From a virus, in IMG/VR virus record IMGVR_UViG_3300028920_000022, positions 310,001-374,000 of that record: a stretch of DNA of 64,000 nucleotides; one strand, given 5' to 3'. Each line of letters starts with the position of its first letter. Positions within the stretch are counted from its first letter, which is position 1. The notes beneath the pieces are model-generated. The model worked only from the letters and a program-made list of their open reading frames with translations, did no database searches and was not told the origin of the DNA. Shown one piece after another: positions 52,409-60,837 of this stretch. The position numbers and the translations under genes are program-made.

Positions 52409-55400
52409 AACTAGAGAAGGATTTTTAGGCGGAATAACCATATTGGATGAGGATGGTTACGGATTGGTTACAGCTAGTAATGCCCGTATTACCAACGTTA
52501 CCGACCCTGTTAATCCACAAGATGCTGCCACTAAAAACTATGTAGATGGTTATTTTGAAGCTCATAATGAATGGAGTGAAATTTTAGCTATTGGAAATAT
52601 AACTGATGGAAATAATCCTACAATTAGTACTGGAGACAAGATTGTAGGAGAAACAGATCTTGAATTAGACTGTGCTGCTGATGGATATGTAATAGTTAAT
52701 GCTGGTGGAACTGAAATTGTTCGTTTCGGTTTGGGAAGCTTGGCGATGCAGTTTGGGGATTCTGATAATGCAATTATTGGATTCCCCACTTCGGCTACTG
52801 ATGGTGTTAGCCTTACTATTAGGGGACAGGGTGGGAACGCAAGTTTCGCAGATGGCGGAAATGTGTTTATCATGGGTGGTGATAGCGGTGGCGGTGGCGG
52901 TTCTGCTGGTGGAAATGTTAACATTTCATCTGGCGACGGCTCGGGGGGCTCCCCGGGTGACATTAATATTGAAACCCCAGCCGTGACAAGTTCTTGTGGC
53001 GGAAGTATTAATATAAACACCGCCAACTCTAGCGCTTGTGGTCCTGGTGGAATTTTTGTCACTGTTGGAAATACTTCTGCTGGTTATGGTGACAGCTACT
53101 CATATAGTCCTAATGTTGGCTCGATACCATCTCCAGTATCTTATAAACTTGTTTTAAGAACAGAAGACGGATCTGCTGTAGGCAGTTGCGGAGGTATTTT
53201 ATTTAAAGTTGGTGATGCCAATTATACCCCAGCTCCATTGACTTTAATTGGTGGTGACTCATCTTCTGCTACAGGGACCAAGGGTGGAGATGTTATAGTT
53301 CGTTCGGGTAATAGTGACTTTGGTGAAGGTGGGGACCTTTTTATTATATCGGGATCATCTAGTGGTACCGGAGATGGTGGAGATATTTATATTCGTACCG
53401 GAGATGGTGGAGTAGGTGCCGGGGATGGCTATATTATCTTCGAAGCCACTTCGAGTAATGAAATTGCTCAATTTAATAATTTAAACGGAAATCCTACACT
53501 TCAATTTGGCAATCATGGAGCCGCACTAATTACACAAGATAGCATAGCAACTGCCGCTGAAGCGTTTACCATTAGAGCACAATCTTCCACTGGTTCAACT
53601 GGCGGTGATTTAGAATTATATTCTGGTGATTCTGCTTATGCCCAGTACCCAGGTGATGTTAACATTTACAGCGGTGTTGGTGGAGGACAAGTTTATTCTG
53701 GTAATATTAATCTTTCTACGGATTTGGGGTATACTTCGATCGGTGGTGGCGGCAATATTTCTATTACCACAAATCAAAGCAATGGTTTGAGGGGTGGATC
53801 TATTCTTTTGCAAACCGGTGACGCTTCTAGTGGTGGCCCAGGTACTATCACAATTGCAACCGGAAATGCGAATTCTGGCACTGGGAACCAACATATCAAT
53901 ATAACTGCCGGAAACCAAATCGCTTCATTTAGCGGCGCAGCGGGTAGCGTAAATCTTACTTCCGGAAATGGTACCGGAACATCTGATGCCGGAAGTGTAA
54001 CACTTACAGCAGGAAATTGTGATACTGGGGCGCCAGGAACAATTCTTCTTGTTGCTGGAGATGCCGGCGGCGGAGTAGATGGTGGCGACGTTACTATTCG
54101 AAGTGGATCTGGCGGCAGCGGAGCAGGAGATGGTTATATTATTTTTGAAGCCAGTGTTAGCGGTGAAATTGCTCAATTCAACAATTTAAACGGAAATCCT
54201 ACACTTCAGTTTGATAATCACGGATCTGCAGAAATTAATGGATCTCAAAATTTCTCAATCTATGGGTTAGATAGCGGAACCGTTGATACTTTAATGATGG
54301 GATTGAGCGGTGATAATCTTTTGGTTGGCGATGGCACAAGCGTTGATGATGTGAGGTTGCAATCAGCAACCGCGGTTGAAGCATGGGTTGCAGGATCCAG
54401 AGTGATCGAAATGAGTACCGGCAGTCTTTTCTTTGCATCAGCGGTTGCCGGACCGGTTATTCAACAAGAGCAGACAGGCAACGAAAATTGTGATGATTTG
54501 ACATTACACGCTCAAAATGTCGTAGTAACAGCTGGTGGTCCATTTACTGCAGGAGATATGGTCGTTGCAGCCGGGCAGGTTTCATCAGATAGTGGCGCCG
54601 GCACCAGTAGTGGTGGTGATGTAATCTTACAACACGGAAAATACCAAGACACTGGTTTGCTTCAAGGCGCTAAATTAGGACAAGATGTAAATGGACAATA
54701 TATAAGTGTAGGAGCCGCTTCGGTTTCATCAACCGGCATGGTGCGTGGACCGGAAGACTTCTCGATCTATGGATTAAACACTACTCCGGCTAATGCTAGA
54801 TTAATAGCTTTTGATGATGACGATCTTAGAGTTGGTGATACTAATAATAGCAATTTGTATCTTTCAACTGGTCCCGCTGCGGGAGCCGACGGGTATGTTG
54901 TTTTAGAATCTGATGTTAATGAAATTGTTAGGTTTAGCAGTGATGGAACAGGGGATGCATTTATAGGGTTTGATGTTGGATTTACTAATGGTATTGGTTT
55001 AGCCATAGAGGCTCAAACTACCATGGCTGGAATTGGTGGCGAGCTTTATTTAGCCGCAGGTGATAGTAGCTCTGGATTCGATGGAAATGATGTAACTATA
55101 AAATCTGGCACAGCAGGTGCCGGGCCAGGTAGTGATGGATACATTATTGGAATGATTGGCGGCACAACTGAGTTTACAATAGGACCCAATTACTTTGCGC
55201 ATAGCCCTAATGGATGTAATGTTTCTAGAACAGGTTATTGGCGTAACGGAGAAATATTAGACATTGCTGCACTTGTGAACGGAGGAGCGTTTGATGCCAA
55301 TATTTTGTGGTGGTACAATGATACACTTTTACTTGGAGATGCTACTCGTTCTGACTCTTCTACTTTAGCATCTAATACTGCAGTAAATTTGCGTATTGGT

Positions 55401-56765
55401 AATGATGGTGTTTTTAGGGTTCGTAGTGGCTGGGTAGAAATTCACCCTAATGGAGCCGCCAGCTCTGGGCTTGGAACCATTGCCGGACCTGAAAATTTTG
55501 ACATTTATGGGTTAAATACTGTTCCTGCTGACGCAAGACTAATAGGGCTGGATGGTAACGATCTTCGTGTTGGTGACGCTAATAATAGCAATTTGTATCT
55601 GTCAACCGGACAAGCCGTACCATCTGGGGTTGATGGATATATTATATTCGAACGTGGCTCCGGAAATGAAATATTTAGAGTAGATGAAGATGGTTATAAT
55701 AATATAGATCGTATTTTCTTCTATGGTGATCGTGATTATGATACCATGATTACTAGAGATATTCCAGGAGCTACCACTAGTAACTTATCTAGAGATTTAA
55801 TCATACAAGGACAAACTGGATATTATCCAAATAGATCTGGAAATCTTATCTTGTCCAGCGGTGACTTGACTTCCTACGGTAGTGGAAGTCTGTATGGCGC
55901 CATTGAGTTTCATATTGGAGGATATGAGTCCGATACCACCTTTAAGATGAATGATGATGGTAGAATTGAGTGGGGCGCTGATAGTTTGATGGGGCTTGTG
56001 GCTACTAGTACTACAGGCGCCGGTGCGACTATGGAAATATACGCTCAAGAATCTTCCGCCAATAACGGTGGAGATGTAGATATCCGAGGCGGAGAGGCTT
56101 CTGGTGTGACGGGCGATGGTGGTGATGTTGATATCACTGGAGGAGCATGTCCTAGCAATACCGGCGGAAATGTTAATATATATTCTGGTGATGGTGACGC
56201 AAGCGGTGTGGTCAATATAGGCTATAGCGGATCCTTTGATATCGTTACTTTTGGGGTACAGACACTTGTTGAACCAACGACTGCATACTACATTTCTCGC
56301 TCTAGAGTAGCATCTTCTGATGAATACGCCCTGAAAGCTTTTTCTCCTAATTCGGTATTAACTACACTTGCCCCAAATGGTACCGCTGATGGCTATACCC
56401 AACAGGTTATCTTTGAAGTAGGAACAACAACTACTTGGAATGGCGATCAGGAAACCTGTTTGGCCGTTGCTATACCTACAAATTATTATGGGAAAATAAC
56501 TGTGGATGTTACCGCAGAAGACCAGGCTGATCCCCAGAACGCTTATGGCTATGCTAATTCGTTCTTGATCAGTAATGATGCAGGTGTAGTTACCATCAGA
56601 GATAGTAGCCTGGCTCCTACTGAACAAGATCCTCAGGCTACCGGTGTGTCAGCGACAGTAGATGCAAATGGTGATGATGTTAGGGTTAGAGTAACAGGTA
56701 ATGTTGGAGAAAATTGGACCTGGACAGCTATGATGCATGGAATTGTATGTGAGCGTAGTGTATGA
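52401..56765 (+). CDS. Very long glycine-rich fibre protein with internal repeats
   Basis: The 1,454-residue protein has the fibre motif ITNVTDPVNPQDAATKNYVD early (residues about 34-53), shared with the 48229 protein. The shaft has the same Gly-rich strand pattern. Long repeats are visible: a GDGYIIFEA...EIAQFNNLNGNPTLQF unit twice, and an NFSIYGL/DFSIYGLNT...DDLRVGD...NNSNLYLSTG unit three times. A distinct C-terminal domain (about 1310-1454: YYISRSRVASSDEYALKAF, then NWTWTAMMHG) is likely the receptor-binding knob. Ten Asp-Gly-Tyr tripeptides. It overlaps its neighbours. Confidence 0.85.
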   Translation: MVRTREGFLGGITILDEDGYGLVTASNARITNVTDPVNPQDAATKNYVDGYFEAHNEWSEILAIGNITDGNNPTISTGDKIVGETDLELDCAADGYVIVNAGGTEIVRFGLGSLAMQFGDSDNAIIGFPTSATDGVSLTIRGQGGNASFADGGNVFIMGGDSGGGGGSAGGNVNISSGDGSGGSPGDINIETPAVTSSCGGSININTANSSACGPGGIFVTVGNTSAGYGDSYSYSPNVGSIPSPVSYKLVLRTEDGSAVGSCGGILFKVGDANYTPAPLTLIGGDSSSATGTKGGDVIVRSGNSDFGEGGDLFIISGSSSGTGDGGDIYIRTGDGGVGAGDGYIIFEATSSNEIAQFNNLNGNPTLQFGNHGAALITQDSIATAAEAFTIRAQSSTGSTGGDLELYSGDSAYAQYPGDVNIYSGVGGGQVYSGNINLSTDLGYTSIGGGGNISITTNQSNGLRGGSILLQTGDASSGGPGTITIATGNANSGTGNQHINITAGNQIASFSGAAGSVNLTSGNGTGTSDAGSVTLTAGNCDTGAPGTILLVAGDAGGGVDGGDVTIRSGSGGSGAGDGYIIFEASVSGEIAQFNNLNGNPTLQFDNHGSAEINGSQNFSIYGLDSGTVDTLMMGLSGDNLLVGDGTSVDDVRLQSATAVEAWVAGSRVIEMSTGSLFFASAVAGPVIQQEQTGNENCDDLTLHAQNVVVTAGGPFTAGDMVVAAGQVSSDSGAGTSSGGDVILQHGKYQDTGLLQGAKLGQDVNGQYISVGAASVSSTGMVRGPEDFSIYGLNTTPANARLIAFDDDDLRVGDTNNSNLYLSTGPAAGADGYVVLESDVNEIVRFSSDGTGDAFIGFDVGFTNGIGLAIEAQTTMAGIGGELYLAAGDSSSGFDGNDVTIKSGTAGAGPGSDGYIIGMIGGTTEFTIGPNYFAHSPNGCNVSRTGYWRNGEILDIAALVNGGAFDANILWWYNDTLLLGDATRSDSSTLASNTAVNLRIGNDGVFRVRSGWVEIHPNGAASSGLGTIAGPENFDIYGLNTVPADARLIGLDGNDLRVGDANNSNLYLSTGQAVPSGVDGYIIFERGSGNEIFRVDEDGYNNIDRIFFYGDRDYDTMITRDIPGATTSNLSRDLIIQGQTGYYPNRSGNLILSSGDLTSYGSGSLYGAIEFHIGGYESDTTFKMNDDGRIEWGADSLMGLVATSTTGAGATMEIYAQESSANNGGDVDIRGGEASGVTGDGGDVDITGGACPSNTGGNVNIYSGDGDASGVVNIGYSGSFDIVTFGVQTLVEPTTAYYISRSRVASSDEYALKAFSPNSVLTTLAPNGTADGYTQQVIFEVGTTTTWNGDQETCLAVAIPTNYYGKITVDVTAEDQADPQNAYGYANSFLISNDAGVVTIRDSSLAPTEQDPQATGVSATVDANGDDVRVRVTGNVGENWTWTAMMHGIVCERSV

Positions 56766-57685
56766 AAAAGTTAGTACATAATATTCTGCACCCAACAAAT
56801 ATCCCAAATTGCAAATTATGGTGGGAAGGAGATTTTACCCCTAACGCGGGTAACGTTATAGATGCTGATGGTGATGATTATGTTTATTCTTCTATTCCCA
56901 ATCGCGGAGAACTTGGAGGAGACTTTAGTTCTGCCACTTATAAACCATTAGTTTCTCACCTAGAGAGCGGAGGTTTTCCTAGAAGAGTACCATATTTTAC
57001 AGACGGTTATCAAATAAGCTCTTTGGCTCCAAGTAGCTGGAAGTTTTTGCATAAGGAATTTACTCTTGTGTTTGTAGTTTTTTGTGCCGATACAGGTACA
57101 ATATTTAGTACTTTTAGTGATCCTAGTGATTCAGGAATAGATATAGTTTTGTGGAAAGAAGCGGATGGTGGAGATATAACATTGTATGTTGGTGATGGTT
57201 CTGGTGGCGTGGCTATAAATGATAGCGCCCATGGTTTAACGGATAATATATTACATGTGTGTTCAATTAGATTAGCACAAACCGGTTATGATGTTAGGAT
57301 TGATCAAGAAACAAAATTAGAAGATGTTCCAGCTTGGCCGTTAACTGTGGATGATCCCCCAGATACCTTAAACATTGCATGCCGAAGCGGAGTTACTAAT
57401 CAATTTACGGGTAATCTAATCGCTGCTGTTGCATATGATGGCTATCTGGCTTTAGAGCAATTGGAACAAATAGAATATCACTTTATCTCTAAATATGGAG
57501 ATCAAAGCGTTCATGTGGCTCAAAAACCTACTTTTTATTTTAATATTGATATGACACCCTATGGTTATCATATAGACGTTGAAAATCCGGATTCGGGGTT
57601 GTATGCGAATAGATTGGCGGATTTTTCTGGGAATGCTCATGATGCTTTCCAAAATACCAAAAATAAACAGGGAAAAATAGATTAG
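56762..57685 (+). CDS. Short LamG-like adhesin paralogue, truncated at a module boundary
   Basis: The 307-residue protein begins NIPNCKLWWEGDF and has the LamG-type segment FTLVFVVFCADTGTIF...LYVGDG...VCSIRLAQTGYDVRIDQETKLE. It aligns along its length with the N-terminal 300 residues of the two large genes at 58273 and 60834. It ends at the shared FYFN...DLSGNAH-x-x-x-QNTxxKQG block, where the others continue into further domains. A stop follows NKQGKID directly. It is either a natural short form or a truncated duplicate. AT-rich throughout. Confidence 0.72.
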   Translation: MKKLVHNILHPTNIPNCKLWWEGDFTPNAGNVIDADGDDYVYSSIPNRGELGGDFSSATYKPLVSHLESGGFPRRVPYFTDGYQISSLAPSSWKFLHKEFTLVFVVFCADTGTIFSTFSDPSDSGIDIVLWKEADGGDITLYVGDGSGGVAINDSAHGLTDNILHVCSIRLAQTGYDVRIDQETKLEDVPAWPLTVDDPPDTLNIACRSGVTNQFTGNLIAAVAYDGYLALEQLEQIEYHFISKYGDQSVHVAQKPTFYFNIDMTPYGYHIDVENPDSGLYANRLADFSGNAHDAFQNTKNKQGKID

Positions 57686-57707
57686 CTAATATTTCGACAT
57701 CACAATA

Positions 57708-57713
57708 AAGGAG
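57708..57713 (+). promoter_or_regulatory. Strong Shine-Dalgarno
   Basis: AAGGAG lies 4 bp before the ATG at 57718. It is one of the few free-standing ribosome binding sites in this overlap-rich region and confirms that start. Confidence 0.7.
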
Positions 57714-57717
57714 AAAT

Positions 57718-58269
57718 ATGAGCGGTTTTGGTCCATCAAGTGTAGCTACTATTCAAGCCGATATTACCGCAATTGAAACCGATCTTGCGTCAATTGAAGA
57801 TCGTGCTGTCACTATTCCCGCTGGTACTACTTCAGTAGCAGAGCGGTTTATTACGCCATTAACGGCACATGTAGCTTCTCAAGCTTTACCTGTAGCTGGG
57901 GCTTTTACAAATCAAGCTTTGGCAGCCATACCTGATGGAGCGAAGCGAATCATATTTTGGGTTGCATTTACCCGAGGCTCTGCCACAAGTTCGGCTAGAT
58001 TTAGAGTAGAATTTAGCCCTGATGATGCCAACGGGTATAGAACTTCTGTTATCAATGATTCTAGTTTTTATTCTTCTGGGCAGGAAGGTAATGTTGAGTT
58101 TTATACAGAAACTGTTGAAGGTCCGGTGCCTGATGCGGCTGCAGCTACGAGGTATATATTAGCTTTTGATATACCATCTGGATCCAGTTCGTTTAGGCTT
58201 TTAGCGGCAGAAATGGGAGATGTGGGAAACCCGGGAACAATAGCTATAGATTATGTGGCAGAAGGATAA
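57718..58269 (+). CDS. Virion-type beta-rich protein
   Basis: The 183-residue protein has a short helical N-terminus (ATIQADITAIETDLASIEDRA, likely a trimerising coiled coil), then a jelly-roll-like beta domain (RIIFWVAFTRGSATSSARFRV, FRLLAAEMGDVG). Fibre or head-decoration proteins show this layout. It has its own Shine-Dalgarno and is followed by the LamG genes. Confidence 0.62.
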   Translation: MSGFGPSSVATIQADITAIETDLASIEDRAVTIPAGTTSVAERFITPLTAHVASQALPVAGAFTNQALAAIPDGAKRIIFWVAFTRGSATSSARFRVEFSPDDANGYRTSVINDSSFYSSGQEGNVEFYTETVEGPVPDAAAATRYILAFDIPSGSSSFRLLAAEMGDVGNPGTIAIDYVAEG

Positions 58270-58272
58270 AAA

Positions 58273-60837
58273 ATGGTTCTTGGTTCATTTGCTAAAAGAA
58301 CATTATTAAACCCTGGTAGTGTAACTAGAGTTTCTGCTGGTACTAAATTAACTTATGCGTCTAATGTGCCGATTCCGACATTATGGGTTGAGTTTGATTA
58401 TGGGACCTCGATTGACTCTGCTTCTGAGCCGTGGGTGTATTCGTCGGTAACGAACCGGGGCACGTTGGGCGGAACATTTTCGTCTGCCGGAGCTGCGAGG
58501 CTTCAGGTCGCGCACATCGAGAGTGGTAGCTTTGCGCGTCAGGTTGCGCGGGGAGACGGAAGCGCGACGTATGCGGACTGGAGTGCTGCCCTAGCGGACC
58601 AGAAGTTCCTGCACGGCGATAAGGTAATGATCGACCTCACCTTGCGAGTGAACAGCTTTACCGCTGGCGACACGGTGATCGATTCCTGCGCTTGGGGCGG
58701 AGGAAACACCGGGATCCTTGTCTACGTGTCGGCCGTTGGGCAGCTGACAATCGTGCTCAATAATGGCACGGGCACGACGTGCGTTGCCTACACAACCGGT
58801 AGTAACAATATCGTAGCTGGTACGGTTCACACCGTGACCTTGATCCACGATTCGACCCGTTCGCCGCAGACCGAAGTTCTAGTCGACGGAGTGCAGGTCA
58901 ACACCCATGCCATGACGGGTACGCCGTCTACCGGTAATGCGACCTATTCGTTGCGCTTGGGACACCGCAATTCGGGCGGCACCGCGTTTGATGGTCAAAT
59001 CCTTGCGCTCGTTGCTCGTGTTGGCACGTATGTAGCGGCAGAGGGTGCGCTAGTGCGTGGCTACCTCTCCGCGAAGTACCAGCAGCAGAACGCTCAGTCT
59101 CTCCAAGTGCCGACATTCTATTTTAATCTTTCTGTTTATGACGATTATACGATTGACACTGGCAATGCGGAGCCGGGAGACCAAGTAAATCGAATTATAG
59201 ATCTTAGTGGAAATATTCATACTGCGATCCAGAACACCGACGCCAAGCAAGGCACCCTCGGCACCGACAGCGACGGTAACACCGAGATCGCGGTGGACGG
59301 AACGGCGGACTACTACGGGGTTGCGGCTGGTGGCGGTTGGCCGTCGGGAACAAGCCACACGATCTGGGCCGAACTTGACAGCGACAACCCGACTGTCCCA
59401 ACAGAGTTTTTGTTCGATTTCCAAACCGGGCGACTTGCGCTTGGGACGCGGATGGGCGGGACCGGAAAGGCAGGAATATACATATCCGGATATACCGGAG
59501 TCGCTGACAACATCGCTGGTGAACAGTCACTAGAGTGGCACCTCGACGACACCGCTAACACGGTAAGCATGTACCGGACCGGGCAATACTTGGGAGAGGG
59601 CGCGTACATTGGATCAATTGCTATGGGCGGGACCGTCACCCTGGGCATTCACCACAACGGTAGCTCAGCCCCATGGGACGGGGCATTCCAAGAACTCTGG
59701 GCCCGCGATTCCCTCCAGTCCACTACCGAAATCTTCGAGTCCCGCGCCGCACGAGCCGCACGCTACCCGACGCGGTGGGCGGACACGCTGCCGCTGGTTG
59801 TACCGGTGGGCCCCGAAGGTTGCTGGTTCGATACGAGTGACGCGGCGAATTTCGTGCTGGATGGGACCGACATCATCGTCGCCAAGGACTGCAGCCGGCT
59901 GATTGACGATCCGGTCAGCAATGGGGACTTTGAGACGGGCAGTCCGCCGAGCGATTGGACTGCTATTAGCGGTGATACCCTGTCGGCACAGGCAGGCGCG
60001 CGAACCGGCGGCAGTGGTTCACAGATCCTTCGCGGTAGGATCGAGATAGGAGACACGCTTGGATATGCCGTGCAGTCCTGCCTCACGGTTGGACAGCGAT
60101 CCATGTTCGACATTTGGATGCGCGGTGACGGTACCAACGGCTACCCGAGGGTAACGGACAGTGGCGGGGTGAATGTCTGGACCGGGACCACATCCAACAC
60201 GTGGCAGCACGCAATAGCTGTCGTGAACTCGAACCACGCCGATCTAACGCTGCAGACACGTGGTGACAACGCGACCCAGGACTACGCCGAATTTGACGAC
60301 CTGATCGTCACCCCCGGCAACCACGCCTACCAGCCCACCGCCGCGAACCGGCCGACGTATGACGTGGCGAACGGGTGTATGAACTTCGTGGCGGCGAACT
60401 CGGAGTGGGCGGACACGGGGATCGTACCGGGCGTGGCTGGGTCGGTTGACTTGTGGGTCAAGCAGACTGCCGGCACCTACGCATGGGGAGCGTACAACGC
60501 TGGCGCGAACAAACTCTGGCTCCAGAACAGCGGCGGAAATTGGCTCCTCGCGCTGGGGACGGATACGCTGCCGAGCGGGGTTGCAGTGTCCGGTGCGTGG
60601 CAACACGTAACGTGCACGTGGGGTGCCGGAGCATATTCGATCACCGTCGATGGCACGCGAGTGACCGGGACATACACCAGCGGGCTACCAACGATCGCAA
60701 TCTTCCTCGCGTGCCGTAACTTGATCGGCGTAGCAAACACGTTCAGCGATGTCCAAATCAGCGGCTACCAGCATCGCCCCTACGCCATGACTGCCGATCA
60801 AATTGCGTACCTCCACACCCTCGGGCGCAACCCATGA
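58273..60837 (+). CDS. LamG-type multidomain adhesin, GC-mosaic
   Basis: The 854-residue protein starts at an ATG with AAGGA upstream. The N-terminal LamG-like domain is about 35-280. A central domain (about 285-500) begins FYFNLSVYDDYTID and includes WPSGTSHTIWAELDSDN. Then comes the strongly conserved ESRAARAARYPTRWADTLPL...GCWFDTSDA. A C-terminal LamG-like domain (about 690-854) ends ...YLHTLGRNP. By eye, bases about 58400-59105 and 59217-60838 are GC-rich, the rest AT-rich, so the gene is assembled from modules of different origin. It is presumably a glycan-binding virion adhesin. No Asp-Gly-Tyr is present. Confidence 0.78.
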   Translation: MVLGSFAKRTLLNPGSVTRVSAGTKLTYASNVPIPTLWVEFDYGTSIDSASEPWVYSSVTNRGTLGGTFSSAGAARLQVAHIESGSFARQVARGDGSATYADWSAALADQKFLHGDKVMIDLTLRVNSFTAGDTVIDSCAWGGGNTGILVYVSAVGQLTIVLNNGTGTTCVAYTTGSNNIVAGTVHTVTLIHDSTRSPQTEVLVDGVQVNTHAMTGTPSTGNATYSLRLGHRNSGGTAFDGQILALVARVGTYVAAEGALVRGYLSAKYQQQNAQSLQVPTFYFNLSVYDDYTIDTGNAEPGDQVNRIIDLSGNIHTAIQNTDAKQGTLGTDSDGNTEIAVDGTADYYGVAAGGGWPSGTSHTIWAELDSDNPTVPTEFLFDFQTGRLALGTRMGGTGKAGIYISGYTGVADNIAGEQSLEWHLDDTANTVSMYRTGQYLGEGAYIGSIAMGGTVTLGIHHNGSSAPWDGAFQELWARDSLQSTTEIFESRAARAARYPTRWADTLPLVVPVGPEGCWFDTSDAANFVLDGTDIIVAKDCSRLIDDPVSNGDFETGSPPSDWTAISGDTLSAQAGARTGGSGSQILRGRIEIGDTLGYAVQSCLTVGQRSMFDIWMRGDGTNGYPRVTDSGGVNVWTGTTSNTWQHAIAVVNSNHADLTLQTRGDNATQDYAEFDDLIVTPGNHAYQPTAANRPTYDVANGCMNFVAANSEWADTGIVPGVAGSVDLWVKQTAGTYAWGAYNAGANKLWLQNSGGNWLLALGTDTLPSGVAVSGAWQHVTCTWGAGAYSITVDGTRVTGTYTSGLPTIAIFLACRNLIGVANTFSDVQISGYQHRPYAMTADQIAYLHTLGRNP

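Noticed and set aside
49323-53062. Several Pro-rich minus-strand frames under the fibre genes
   Set aside because: They mirror the Gly codons of the + strand repeats (GGN read as NCC) and have no own start signals; shadows of the fibre genes.
58591-60740. Many long frames on both strands in the GC-rich adhesin DNA
   Set aside because: High GC lowers stop frequency in all frames. Only the + strand LamG frame aligns with its paralogue.
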